Assembly: GCF_900187975.1 (NCBI RefSeq)
Contig: NZ_FZPC01000020.1
Location: forward strand, 62,001 to 126,000
Direction: 5' to 3'
Length of the DNA stretch: 64,000 bases
From: Pseudomonas delhiensis
GTDB taxonomy: Bacteria > Pseudomonadota > Gammaproteobacteria > Pseudomonadales > Pseudomonadaceae
Below the pieces are notes generated by a model. It had not been told where the DNA came from and made no database searches. It saw only the letters and a list, made by a program, of their open reading frames with translations. Shown here piece by piece: positions 32,771 through 42,958 of this stretch. Both the position numbers and the translations under genes were made by a program. Position 1 is the stretch's first letter. Each line of letters starts with the position of its first letter.

Positions 32771-32893
32771 CAATTCCGAGTAGGGAATTTCCCTGTTTCC
32801 GGCGATCGCCAACCTACACACATATCCGCAAAGCCGCGCGTCCTTGAATTGCCGGGCGGCATCAGGCCGGCAATTCGAAACTCATGATGTATA

Positions 32894-32939
32894 TGGTGTG
32901 TAGATAGTTCAGCGCTTGGTGTGTAGGCTACACACCAAG
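32894..32939 (+). promoter_or_regulatory. HicAB operator
   Basis: CTTGGTGTGTAG (32915-32926), one base, CTACACACCAAG (32928-32939): a perfect 25-base palindrome ending 16 bases before hicA. An extra half site TGGTGTGTAG lies at 32894-32903. HicB has a ribbon-helix-helix end that should bind it. Confidence 0.75.
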
Positions 32940-32955
32940 GCTGTGCGGAGGGACG

Positions 32956-33138
32956 ATGCGCAGTCGAGAAATAATGGAGTTGATTCGTGCGGATGGCTGG
33001 TACCTGGTCGAGGTGAAAGGCAGTCACCACCAATTCAGGCACTTCACCAAGAAGGGCCGGGTAACGGTTCCCCACCCCAGGAGCAACCTGCCGATAGGAA
33101 CCGTGAACAGCATCCTGCGACAGGCTGGCCTTCGATGA
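32956..33138 (+). CDS. hicA: HicA toxin (mRNA interferase)
   Basis: 60 residues, typical length. A double-stranded-RNA-binding-like fold with SREIMELIRADGWYLVEVKG, the catalytic histidine in GSHHQFRH, and VPHPRSNLPIGTVNSILRQAG. It cleaves mRNA when free of HicB. ATG at 32956 has GGAGGGACG upstream. HicB follows after 32 bases. Lower GC than the core genes suggests acquisition. Confidence 0.93.
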   Translation: MRSREIMELIRADGWYLVEVKGSHHQFRHFTKKGRVTVPHPRSNLPIGTVNSILRQAGLR

Positions 33139-33170
33139 TCCACCCGCCTGCGAAAGAGGAGAGCATCGCC

Positions 33171-33575
33171 ATGAAATTCCCCGTGGTCCTGCACAAGGAC
33201 GCCGATTCGGATTACGGCGTGACCGTACCCGACGTACCCGGCTGCTTCTCCGCCGGCACCACCGTCAGCCAGGCATTGGAAAACGTCCAGGAAGCCCTGG
33301 CCCTGCACTTCGAGGGCCTGGTAGCCGATGGCGAGGAACTGCCGCAAGCGCAGGAAGTGGACGTCCACATGGCCAACCCCGACTATGCCGGCGGTGTCTG
33401 GGCGGTGGTCGACTTCGACGTCACCCCCTACCTGGGCAAGGCCGTGCGATTCAACGCCACCCTGCCGGAAAACCTGCTGCAACGCATCGACGAGCGGGTG
33501 AAGCGCGACCACCGCTACGCCTCCCGCTCCGGCTTCCTGGCTACCGCCGCGCTGCGGGAACTGTCGTCGAGCTGA
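33171..33575 (+). CDS. hicB: HicB antitoxin
   Basis: 134 residues. N-terminal partially degraded RNase-H-like fold (MKFPVVLHKDADSDYGVTVP, DVPGCFSAGTTVSQALENV) and C-terminal ribbon-helix-helix (RFNATLPENLLQRIDERVKR). ATG at 33171 is preferred: GAGGAG lies 9 bases upstream and homology starts there. An ATG at 33135 overlapping the hicA stop would add 12 residues. Confidence 0.92.
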   Translation: MKFPVVLHKDADSDYGVTVPDVPGCFSAGTTVSQALENVQEALALHFEGLVADGEELPQAQEVDVHMANPDYAGGVWAVVDFDVTPYLGKAVRFNATLPENLLQRIDERVKRDHRYASRSGFLATAALRELSSS

Positions 33576-33641
33576 GCCGGCGCTGCTCAATCACGCGACT
33601 TCTGCGGGGAGCGGGGCGCATGGCAGGTCTTCCTGGGCGGT

Positions 33642-33702
33642 GAGCCGAATAAATCGATTATTCGGCTCATTTCATGAGCCGATTGCGCGAGCTATTCGGC
33701 TC
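33642..33702. repeat. Cluster of four GAGCCGAATA units in alternating orientation
   Basis: GAGCCGAATAA (33642-33652), TTATTCGGCTC (33658-33668), GAGCCGA (33676-33682) and TATTCGGCTC (33693-33702). The first two form an 11-bp stem around ATCGA. The cluster ends 25 bases before the promoter of the toxin-antitoxin pair. Function unknown: binding sites, terminator of hicAB or a recombination scar are all possible. Confidence 0.6.
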
Positions 33703-33726
33703 GGCGTCCAACTGGGGCGATGAGTC

Positions 33727-33775
33727 TTGAAGTCATAGGTATCCGAGTCTATAGTTTTAATACGCCAATGGCGTA
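33727..33775 (+). promoter_or_regulatory. Promoter and operator of RelE/Xre pair
   Basis: TTGAAG (33727-33732), 17 bases, TATAGT (33750-33755). TACGCC-AAT-GGCGTA (33761-33775) is a perfect inverted repeat over the transcription start and fits autoregulation by the antitoxin. Confidence 0.7.
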
Positions 33776-33794
33776 CATGAGGGCAAGGGACGGC

Positions 33795-34109
33795 ATGATC
33801 TTCATCGAAACGCCGATCTTCACCGAAGACCTTCGGGAGTTGCTCGGCGACGACGAATACAAGGACTTTCAGCAGTACCTGGCAGAGAATCCCCAGGCTG
33901 GTGATGTGATCCAGCACACCGGCGGGCTCCGGAAGGTGCGCTGGAAGGCGAATGGGAAAGGGCAGCGCGGTGGTGTTCGGGTGATCTACTACCACATGAT
34001 GGCGGCCCATCAGATTCGGCTGCTATTGATCTATAGGAAAGGTGTGAAGGACGACCTGTCCGAGGATGAAAAGAAAGTGCTCCGCGATCTCAACAAAGGG
34101 TGGCAGTGA
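33795..34109 (+). CDS. RelE-type toxin
   Basis: 104 residues from ATG at 33795, which has AAGGGA close upstream. The open frame begins at 33720, but that start would lie before the promoter. RelE-fold parts: FIETPIFTEDLRELLGDDEY, GGLRKVRWKANGKGQRGGVR, VIYYHMMAAHQIRLLLIYRK. The basic centre and the final helix with DLSEDEKKVLRDL are usual for ribosome-dependent mRNA interferases. The stop overlaps the next start (TGATG), typical of toxin-first pairs. Confidence 0.88.
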   Translation: MIFIETPIFTEDLRELLGDDEYKDFQQYLAENPQAGDVIQHTGGLRKVRWKANGKGQRGGVRVIYYHMMAAHQIRLLLIYRKGVKDDLSEDEKKVLRDLNKGWQ

Positions 34110-34399
34110 TGGAAAAGAATCTCTTCAGCCGGCTCGTTCAAAGCATGGAGCAGATGAACGAGATCGACCGCGGCGAGCGTCAACCTTCGCGCGAGTTCCA
34201 TGTGGATGCGCTGCAGGTCAAAAGCATCCGCCAGGCCACGGGGCTGTCGCAGGCGGCGTTTGCCAAGGCGATCGACGTCGCCCTGGGTACACTGCGGAAT
34301 TGGGAGCAGGGAAGGCGGGAGCCGGAAGGTCCGGCCAAGGCCTTGTTGAGGGCGATACACAACGATCCCGAGCATGTTATCGCCGCCCTGAAACGCTGA
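34109..34399 (+). CDS. Xre-type antitoxin of the RelE-like toxin
   Basis: 96 residues. HTH at about 40-80 (VKSIRQATGLSQAAFAKAID, LGTLRNWEQGRREPEG). The N-terminal part (VQSMEQMNEIDRGERQPSRE) is the toxin-binding arm seen in HigA/NadS-type proteins. AAAGGG lies 9 bases before the start. It should bind the palindrome at 33761-33775. Confidence 0.88.
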   Translation: MEKNLFSRLVQSMEQMNEIDRGERQPSREFHVDALQVKSIRQATGLSQAAFAKAIDVALGTLRNWEQGRREPEGPAKALLRAIHNDPEHVIAALKR

Positions 34400-34431
34400 T
34401 CTCGTTCCAGGAAACCCGGGCTCGAAAACGT

Positions 34432-34456
34432 GAAAGCCGCGCAGTGCGCGGCTTTC
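34432..34456 (+). terminator. Terminator after toxin-antitoxin pair, also downstream of tRNA
   Basis: GAAAGCCGCGC-AGT-GCGCGGCTTTC, an 11-bp perfect stem. The pattern works on both strands and lies between the converging antitoxin and tRNA genes. Confidence 0.8.
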
Positions 34457-34470
34457 AGGCTATTTAAGAG

Positions 34471-34547
34471 TGGTGGGCCCACACGGACTCGAACCGTGGA
34501 CCAAAGGATTATGAGTCCTCTGCTCTAACCGACTGAGCTATAGGCCC
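34471..34547 (-). tRNA. tRNA-Ile(CAU), Ile2 type
   Basis: 77 bases with encoded CCA. Cloverleaf: acceptor GGGCCTA / TGGGCCC, D arm GCTC-GAGC, anticodon stem GAGGA / TCCTT with loop CTCATAA, T arm CACGG-TTCGAGT-CCGTG. Anticodon CAT is at 34511-34513. C4-G69 and C5-G68, the pairs used by TilS to recognise Ile2, are present, so the C is probably modified to lysidine and the tRNA reads AUA. Some annotations label the equivalent gene tRNA-Met. Confidence 0.9.
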
Positions 34548-34563
34548 CCAGAAGGCCGGCGGA

Positions 34564-37500
34564 TTATACCGGCGTCCCTTGCGCAGTGCCAATCGGCTGC
34601 AGCGGGGTGAGGAAACGGGCTGCGAATTGTTCGGCCGGCAGGGGTGGGCTGAGGGCGTAGCCCTGGACCTGGTCGCAGCCTTCTTCGGCGAGGAAGCGTT
34701 CCTGCTCCTCGCGTTCCACGCCTTCGGCGATGATGGTGAGGTTCATGCTGCGGCCCAGGGCGATCACGGCGCGGGCGATGGCGGCGTCGTGGGGGTCGTC
34801 GGGCAGGCCGTGGACGAAGGACTGGTCGATCTTGAGGATGTCCAGCGGCAGTTGCTTGAGGTAGCTGAGCGAGGAGTAGCCGGTGCCGAAGTCGTCGATG
34901 GCCAGCTGCACGCCCAGGCCCTTGAGGGCGTGCAGGGTGTCCAGGGCCTCGTCGGTCTGGTGCATCAGGAAGTTCTCGGTGATTTCCAGCTGCAGCCGGG
35001 GGGCGTGCAGGTTGTAGCGTTGCAGCAGCTCGCGCACCTGGTCGACCACGTCGTGCTGGTACAGCTGGGCGCCGGCCAGGTTCACCGACAGCGGGCCGAA
35101 GGCGGCGTGGCTCTGCTGCCAGCGGCTCATCTGCCGGCAGGCTTCTTCCAGCACCCAGGTGCCCAGCGGCAGGATCAGCCCGGTTTCCTCGGCCAGGGGG
35201 ATGAAGCGGTCCGGCGGGATGGCGCCGTACTTGGGGTGGCTCCAGCGGATCAGCGCCTCGGCACCCACCAGCGCACCGCTGTCCAGGGCCTGCTTGGGCT
35301 GGTAGTAGAGCTGCAACTGGTGGGTTTCCAGGGCGCGGCGCAGTTCGTGCTCCAGGGCCACGCGTTCGTTGGCCTGGAAGGTCAGCTCGCGGGTGTAGAA
35401 CTCGACGCGGTTGCGGCCCTGGGCCTTGGCCCGGTACATGGCGGCGTCGGCGTTCTTCACCAGGGTGGCGACGTCCTTGCCGTCCACCGGGAACAGGCTG
35501 ATGCCGATGCTGGCGCTGACGAAGAATTCCTTGTCGTCGGCGACGAAGGCGTGGCTGAAGCAGTTCAGCAGCTTCTTCGCCACGTGCTCGGCATCGCTGG
35601 CCTGGTGCAGGCCGGGCAGCAGGATGATGAATTCGTCGCCGCCCTGGCGCGCCACTGTGTCGATGTCGCGCAGTTGTTCGCGCAGGCGCCGGGCGATGGA
35701 TTTCAGTAGTTGGTCGCCGACCGGGTGGCCGAGGCTGTCGTTGATGTGCTTGAAGCGGTCCAGGTCGAGGAACAGCACGGCGCCCAGCTGCTGTTCTTCC
35801 TGGCTTTCCTTCAGCGCGGTGGTCAGCCGGGTCTCGAACAGCAGGCGGTTGGGCAGGCCGGTGAGCGGGTCGTGGTGGGCCTGGTAGTCGAGGCGGGCCT
35901 GGGCGTACTTGAGCGTGGAGATGTCGGCGAAAACGCCGACGAAGTGGCTGGTTTCGCCGTTGTTGCCCCGCACGGCGCTGATGGTCAGCCATTCCGGGTA
36001 GAGCTCGCCGCTCTTGCGCCGGTTCCAGATCTCGCCCTGCCAGTGGCCTTCGGCGTTGAGGTGGTGCCACATGGCGACGTAGAAGCTGCTGTCGTGCTGC
36101 CCCGAGGCCAGCAGGCGCGGCGACTGGCCGAGCACTTCGTCCTCGCCGTAGCCGGTGATTTCGCTGAAGGCGCGGTTGACCGCGATCATGCGCTGGCTGG
36201 CGTCGGTGATCATCACGCCTTCGGCGGTGCTTTCGAACACGGTGGCGGCCAGGGTGAGCTTTTCCTGCATCTGTTGGCGTTCGGTGATGTCGCGGGCGAT
36301 GGTCAGCAGGCAGTCTTCGCCGCTGATGACGATATGGTGAGCCGAGAGTTCGCAGAGCCGGGCGGCGCCTTCGCGGGTGCGGATGAAGGCGGTGAAATCC
36401 TGCACCGTCGAGCGTTCGCGGATCTTCTGCAGCAGGCGCTCGCGGTCCTGCGGGTCGGCCCACAGGCCCAGCTCCAGGGTCGAGCGCTCGCTGGCGCTCT
36501 CGCGGCCATAGCCGGTGATGCGGGTGAAGCCTTCGTTGGCCTCCAGCAGCAGGCCGTCGCGGATGCGGGTGATGAGCATGCCGTCGGGGGAGGCATGGAA
36601 GGCCTTGGCGAATTTTTCCTCGGAGGCGCGCAGTTGCTCCTGGGTCTGCTTGAGCTGGGAGATGTTGCGCGCCACCACCACCAGGGCGGGCGTGTCGTCC
36701 AGGGCCACGCGCTGGGCCGAGAGCAGGGCGGTGAAGCGGCTGCCGTCGCGGCGATGCAGGCTGATCTCGATGTTGTCGAGGTTCTCGCCCTGCAGGCGTT
36801 CGAGCATGCGCGGGCCCATGCCCGGTTCGCTCCAGATGTTCAGCTCGGTGGCGGTCTTGCCCAGGGCTTCGCCGGCGGGGATGCCGACCTGCTGCTCGAA
36901 GGTGCTGTTCACCGCCAGCAGGCGCCCGTCGATGCGCCGGGCCAGGACGATGATGTCCGGGCAGTGGTGGAACACCGAGGCGAATTTCTGTTCGGACAGG
37001 CGCAGCGCCTGCTCGGTGCGCTTGGCCTCGGTGATGTCGATCATCAGGCCGCGCAGGATGAGTTCGTCGCCGTGGCGGATGAGGGTGACGATGTCGCGGA
37101 TCCACACCACGCGGCCGTCGGCGGCGAGCATCCGGTAGTCCAGGCTGTGGTTGCGCCCGGCGCGGCTCTCGGAGAAGCAGTAGCTCATCGCCTGCTCGGC
37201 GTCGGCCGGGTGCAGGGTGCGTTGCCAGAAGCCCGGCGTCAGCCACTCGTGCTGCGGGTAGCCCAGCAGCTCCTGGGCGTGGGGCGAGACGTAGGTGAAG
37301 CGGTTTTCCGACAGGCGCATCTCCCAGGCGATGGCGGCCATGCTCTCGACCAGGCCGCGGAAGTGCTGCTCGCTGTCGCGCAGGGCCTGTTCGAGTTTCA
37401 CCCGTCGTGCCATTTCGCCGCGCAGGCGGCGGTTCATCGCCACCAGGGCGGCGACTATCGCCAGGCTCGCCAGCAGCACCGGCAGGCCAATGCTCAGCAG

Positions 37501-38298
37501 GTGCCGCGACCAGGCCGGCCGGTTATCCAGCAGGCCGCCGACCCAGGGCGCCTGCAGGGCTTCGACCTCGTCGCCGGTGAGTTCGGCGAAGAGTTTGTCG
37601 AGGATGCCGGCGAGCATCGCGTCGTTGCGCGGCACGGCCATGGCCAGCTGGTAGCGGTAGGGCGTCTCGCCGCTGATCTGGATGCCTTCGAGGCGGAGCT
37701 GGCGCAGGCTCCAGACGCTGGAGGCGAAGTCGCCGACGAAGGCGTCGACCTGCCCGGTGGCCAGTGCCTGCAGGGCTGCCGCGACGCTGGGCAGGGGCAG
37801 CAGGTTGAGGTCCGGGTGCTTGGCGATCAGCAGTTCATGGGGCGCATAGTGGTCGACCACGCCGACCTTCAGGCCGTACAGCGCCCTCAGGTTTTCCGGG
37901 TTGGGGCCATCCCTGCGGGCGAGGATGACGATGGGGAAGTCCAGGTAGGGGCGGGTGAAGGTCAGGTATTCGCTGCGTTCCGGCGTCGCCATGATGCCCG
38001 GCAGCAGGTCGACCTGGCCGTTGCGCGCCTGCTGCAGGACCTCGCTCCAGCTGCTCGGCTCGCTGGGCTGCATGCCGACCTGCAGGCGTTCGCTGATCAG
38101 TTGCACGTAGCTGGCGGCGAGCCCCTGGTAGTGGCCCTGGTCGTCGCGGAACTCGAAGGGTGGCCAGGAGGCGTCCACGCCCAGGCGCAGCTGCGGGTGC
38201 TGGCGCAGCCAGGTCCGCTCTTCGGGGGTGAGGGTGAGCGCGCTCGCCTGGGAAGCCCAGAATGCCAGGCACAACAGAACAACCTGCAGACGCGGCAT
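34564..38298 (-). CDS. rmcA: Multidomain c-di-GMP enzyme RmcA
   Basis: 1244 residues. Signal peptide (1-20), periplasmic SBP-type sensor (about 25-245: LRLGVDASWPPFEF), TM helix at about 267-288 (LLSIGLPVLLASLAIVAALV), four PAS domains (about 300-800), GGDEF at about 805-975 (ARQGGDEFIILLPG) and EAL at about 990-1230. EAL residues are intact (AEALIRW, LSVNLAG, LEITEN, DDFGTGYSS, AEGVE), so phosphodiesterase activity is likely; GGDEF is also intact. In P. aeruginosa RmcA (PA0575) links redox and phenazine signals to c-di-GMP and biofilm architecture. The ATG at 38298 gives the signal peptide; the frame extends 41 codons upstream without homology. Confidence 0.93.
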   Translation of the reverse strand: MPRLQVVLLCLAFWASQASALTLTPEERTWLRQHPQLRLGVDASWPPFEFRDDQGHYQGLAASYVQLISERLQVGMQPSEPSSWSEVLQQARNGQVDLLPGIMATPERSEYLTFTRPYLDFPIVILARRDGPNPENLRALYGLKVGVVDHYAPHELLIAKHPDLNLLPLPSVAAALQALATGQVDAFVGDFASSVWSLRQLRLEGIQISGETPYRYQLAMAVPRNDAMLAGILDKLFAELTGDEVEALQAPWVGGLLDNRPAWSRHLLSIGLPVLLASLAIVAALVAMNRRLRGEMARRVKLEQALRDSEQHFRGLVESMAAIAWEMRLSENRFTYVSPHAQELLGYPQHEWLTPGFWQRTLHPADAEQAMSYCFSESRAGRNHSLDYRMLAADGRVVWIRDIVTLIRHGDELILRGLMIDITEAKRTEQALRLSEQKFASVFHHCPDIIVLARRIDGRLLAVNSTFEQQVGIPAGEALGKTATELNIWSEPGMGPRMLERLQGENLDNIEISLHRRDGSRFTALLSAQRVALDDTPALVVVARNISQLKQTQEQLRASEEKFAKAFHASPDGMLITRIRDGLLLEANEGFTRITGYGRESASERSTLELGLWADPQDRERLLQKIRERSTVQDFTAFIRTREGAARLCELSAHHIVISGEDCLLTIARDITERQQMQEKLTLAATVFESTAEGVMITDASQRMIAVNRAFSEITGYGEDEVLGQSPRLLASGQHDSSFYVAMWHHLNAEGHWQGEIWNRRKSGELYPEWLTISAVRGNNGETSHFVGVFADISTLKYAQARLDYQAHHDPLTGLPNRLLFETRLTTALKESQEEQQLGAVLFLDLDRFKHINDSLGHPVGDQLLKSIARRLREQLRDIDTVARQGGDEFIILLPGLHQASDAEHVAKKLLNCFSHAFVADDKEFFVSASIGISLFPVDGKDVATLVKNADAAMYRAKAQGRNRVEFYTRELTFQANERVALEHELRRALETHQLQLYYQPKQALDSGALVGAEALIRWSHPKYGAIPPDRFIPLAEETGLILPLGTWVLEEACRQMSRWQQSHAAFGPLSVNLAGAQLYQHDVVDQVRELLQRYNLHAPRLQLEITENFLMHQTDEALDTLHALKGLGVQLAIDDFGTGYSSLSYLKQLPLDILKIDQSFVHGLPDDPHDAAIARAVIALGRSMNLTIIAEGVEREEQERFLAEEGCDQVQGYALSPPLPAEQFAARFLTPLQPIGTAQGTPV

Positions 38299-38383
38299 GG
38301 AGGGCCTCGATCCGGGGGAGGGATACGCCGAAGTGTAGTCGGGCCCTCGCCGCTCCAGTAGCCCCCTGCCAGTATCCCTGAAA

Positions 38384-38412
38384 GAAAAACCCCCGGGCTG
38401 TGCCGGGGGTTC
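38384..38412 (-). terminator. Terminator of rpoD
   Basis: ACCCCCGG-GCTGTG-CCGGGGGT with an A-run at 38385-38389, read as T-run on the minus strand; lies 6 bases after the rpoD stop. Confidence 0.9.
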
Positions 38413-38417
38413 TTCGA

Positions 38418-40265
<1,848 letters not shown>

Positions 40266-40343
40266 AACACCCTATCCACTGAAGGTCTTGGCGGGCTGAA
40301 ATAAGCCGAGGATTATACCAGATTCGAGGCTTCAGGCGCCAGT

Positions 40344-42350
40344 TCAGCTCTGGGGGCCTGGTGAAGAGGCGTTGCTGAAGTGTTCCCTCAATAGAGCTTT
40401 CTCTTCGTCGGTCAGTTCACTGGGGCTCTTCTGCATCACGCTGCGCAGCCGCGCCTCGCGGCTGTTGTGCAGTTGGCTGTGTGCAAGTGTAGTAATGGTG
40501 TCGCAGAACTGCTTTTCAAGATTGCCCTGGTCGATCAGCCATTCCTTTTCCGCCAGGGCCTGCAGCAGGCGCCCTTGCGGGGTGCCGTGCCAGCGCGCGA
40601 TCAGTTGCATCGAGCGCTGCTTCGGGTTCTTCTGCAGCGCCTCGACGAGCGCCGCCAGCAACTGCGAGTAGGTCTGCCCTTCGTTGGCGAAATGGCTGGC
40701 GTCCTCGACCTTCTGCGCCAGTTGCGGGTGGTGCAGCAGGGTGCGCAGCGCGGTCAGGGTGGGGGATTCGACGCTGATCTCGGTGCGCGGCTGGCGCGGG
40801 GCGAAGTCGCCGCGCTTGCCGCCCTTGCCACCTTTGCCGTCCCATTTGCGCTCGCCTTTCCAGGGCTTCTTGCCCGGTTTGCCGCCGCTGAAGTCCGACG
40901 GCGCCTCGAAATAGCTGGCGCTGTCCTGGTAGCTGGGCTCGCCGTGATCGGCGAAGTGGCCTGCATCGTAGTCGCTGTATTCGTGCGCGTGGCTGTCCTG
41001 GGCGGCGTTCGGCGTGGCCTGGCCGTGCCCCTGGCCGCCGCTGGCGCGCGGCGCGTTCAGCTGGTTCAGCGCCTCGCCGCTCAGGCCGGTGATCTGGCCC
41101 AGGCGCTGGCGCATCAGCAGGCGCAGGGTGTTGCCGGGTATCTTCTCCAGCAGCGGGCCGGCCAGGGTCGCCAGGTGCGCCTTGCCTTCCAGGGTGCTGG
41201 GGTCGGCTTCCTGCATCAGCTGCTGGAAGAAGTAGTCGGCCAGCGGCTGGGCCTGGTGGGTCAGGCGCGCGCGGAAGGCGTCCGGGCCTTCGGCGCGGAC
41301 CAGGCTGTCCGGGTCCTCGCCCTCGGGGAGGAACAGGAAGCGGATCTTGCGGCCGTCCTGCAGGTTCGGCAGGGCCGATTCCAGGGCGCGCCAGGCGGCC
41401 TTGCGCCCGGCCTGGTCGCCATCGAAGCAGAACAGGATGTTCGGCACCAGGCGGAACAGGCGCTTGATGTGTTCCTCGCTGGTGGCGGTGCCGAGGGTGG
41501 CCACGGCGTTGCGGATGCCCTGTTGCGCCAGGGCGATCACGTCCATGTAGCCTTCCACCACCATGATCTCGTCGAGATCGCGGTTGTTCTTGCGCGCCTC
41601 GAACAGCCCGTAGAGCTCCTGGCCCTTGTGGAACACCGGGGTTTCCGGGGAGTTCAGGTACTTGGGCTTGTCGTCGCCCAGCACCCGGCCGCCGAAGGCG
41701 ATCACCCGCCCGCGGCTGTCGCGGATGGGGAAGATCACCCGGTCGCGGAAGCGGTCGTAGCGCTTGCCGCTGTCGGGGTTCTCCACCAGCAGGCCGGCGT
41801 CGAGCATGGCCTTGAGCTGCAGGTTGTCGCCGCCCAGGTGCTTGAACAGGTTGTCCCAGCCCGGCGGGGCGAAGCCCAGGCCGAAGTCGCGGGCGATCTC
41901 GCCGGTCAGGCCGCGGCCCTTGAGGTATTCCACCGCGGCCTTGCGCGCCGGGTGGCTCTTCAGCGCCTGGCGGTAGTAGTCGGCGGCGGCGCTCAGCAGC
42001 GGGTACAGCGGCGAGTCGGTGGGCTGCCGCGGCTTGCCGCGCCGGCCTTCCTCGCGGGGCACGTCCATGCCGGCGCGCTTGGCCAGGTCCTCGACGGCCT
42101 GGATGAAGTCCAGGTTGTCGTGGTCCATGATGAAGCCCAGCGCATTGCCGCCGGCGCCGCAGCCGAAGCAGTAGTAGAACTGCTTGTCGGGGCTGACCGT
42201 GAAGGAGGGTGTCTTCTCCTTGTGGAAGGGGCAGCAGGCGCTGTAGTTCTTGCCGGTCTTCTTCAGCTGGATGCGCGAACCCACCACATCGAGGATGTCG
42301 GTGCGGTTGAGCAGGTCATCGATGAAGGATTGCGGAATCAGGCCGGCCAT
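40344..42350 (-). CDS. dnaG: DNA primase
   Basis: 668 residues. Zinc ribbon CPFHKEKTPSF...YYCFGCGAGG (about 40-65), TOPRIM core (VVEGYMDVIA, CFDGDQAGRKAAW), and C-terminal DnaB-binding helices from about 530. The linker at about 435-520 is glycine- and lysine-rich and is the part least like P. aeruginosa DnaG. ATG at 42350 matches the family start MAGLIPQSFIDDLL. A transcription terminator separates it from rpsU, so DnaG is made at lower level. Confidence 0.97.
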   Translation of the reverse strand: MAGLIPQSFIDDLLNRTDILDVVGSRIQLKKTGKNYSACCPFHKEKTPSFTVSPDKQFYYCFGCGAGGNALGFIMDHDNLDFIQAVEDLAKRAGMDVPREEGRRGKPRQPTDSPLYPLLSAAADYYRQALKSHPARKAAVEYLKGRGLTGEIARDFGLGFAPPGWDNLFKHLGGDNLQLKAMLDAGLLVENPDSGKRYDRFRDRVIFPIRDSRGRVIAFGGRVLGDDKPKYLNSPETPVFHKGQELYGLFEARKNNRDLDEIMVVEGYMDVIALAQQGIRNAVATLGTATSEEHIKRLFRLVPNILFCFDGDQAGRKAAWRALESALPNLQDGRKIRFLFLPEGEDPDSLVRAEGPDAFRARLTHQAQPLADYFFQQLMQEADPSTLEGKAHLATLAGPLLEKIPGNTLRLLMRQRLGQITGLSGEALNQLNAPRASGGQGHGQATPNAAQDSHAHEYSDYDAGHFADHGEPSYQDSASYFEAPSDFSGGKPGKKPWKGERKWDGKGGKGGKRGDFAPRQPRTEISVESPTLTALRTLLHHPQLAQKVEDASHFANEGQTYSQLLAALVEALQKNPKQRSMQLIARWHGTPQGRLLQALAEKEWLIDQGNLEKQFCDTITTLAHSQLHNSREARLRSVMQKSPSELTDEEKALLREHFSNASSPGPQS

Positions 42351-42431
42351 AGACTCGTCGGGACGCAGGATGGACCCAGGCATACACCCAAGGCTGGCTT
42401 GGAGTATGACATTTCATGGGGCGTGAAAAGC

Positions 42432-42467
42432 AAAAAACTCCGAGCTTCGCCAGGCGCGAATCGGAGT
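42432..42467 (-). terminator. Internal terminator between rpsU and dnaG
   Basis: ACTCCGA (42437-42443) and TCGGAGT (42461-42467) with an inner TTCGC/GCGAA pairing, and AAAAAA at 42432-42437 giving a T-run on the minus strand. It matches the T1 site of the E. coli macromolecular synthesis operon in position. Confidence 0.85.
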
Positions 42468-42539
42468 GCGGTGTAGCCTTTCAGGCACTCGCCCGGCGAG
42501 TGGGCCGGGCGATGTGCAGAGCGTGCGGCTGAGTCGAAC

Positions 42540-42755
42540 TCAGTACAGGCGCTCGCGGCGGCGCTGTTCGCGCTGCACTTTCTTGGCGTGACGCTTGACG
42601 GCGGCAGCGGCCTTGCGCTTGCGCTCGGCGGTGGGCTTTTCGTAGAACTCGCGGCTACGGACTTCAGCCAGTACACCGGCTTTTTCGCAGGAGCGCTTGA
42701 AACGACGCAGGGCTACGTCGAAGGGTTCGTTCTCTTTAACTTTGACGGCGGGCAT
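42540..42755 (-). CDS. rpsU: Ribosomal protein S21
   Basis: 71 residues, exact family length: [20 protein letters not shown], then a basic tail ending [10 protein letters not shown]. It binds the 30S platform near the anti-Shine-Dalgarno region. First gene of the macromolecular synthesis operon; GAAGG lies 9 bases before the start. A longer frame to 42830 is not used. tsaD is divergent with 203 bases between. Confidence 0.98.
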   Translation of the reverse strand: MPAVKVKENEPFDVALRRFKRSCEKAGVLAEVRSREFYEKPTAERKRKAAAAVKRHAKKVQREQRRRERLY

Positions 42756-42958
42756 CCAGGTCGTACCTTCAATGATTACCGGGGATTTATCGCGCTCCTG
42801 GCAGTAGGCACTGGAGACGGCGGTTTTCAAGGGTTGCGGATATTAACGGTTCGGGCTCAGGAATGCAAAGCCTCCGATCGAAAAACGCTGGTCGGTACCC
42901 GCAGCGGGCGATTATCATGCGCCGCTTCCCATTTGCCCAGAGTTGAAGGCTCGAACCC

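Noticed and set aside
32012-34399. A prophage remnant
   Set aside because: Only a Bro-N gene and toxin-antitoxin pairs; no integrase, capsid, terminase or lysis genes.
34579-38361. Open frames of 376 and 883 codons on the + strand opposite rmcA
   Set aside because: Shadows of the rmcA codon pattern; no recognisable domain.
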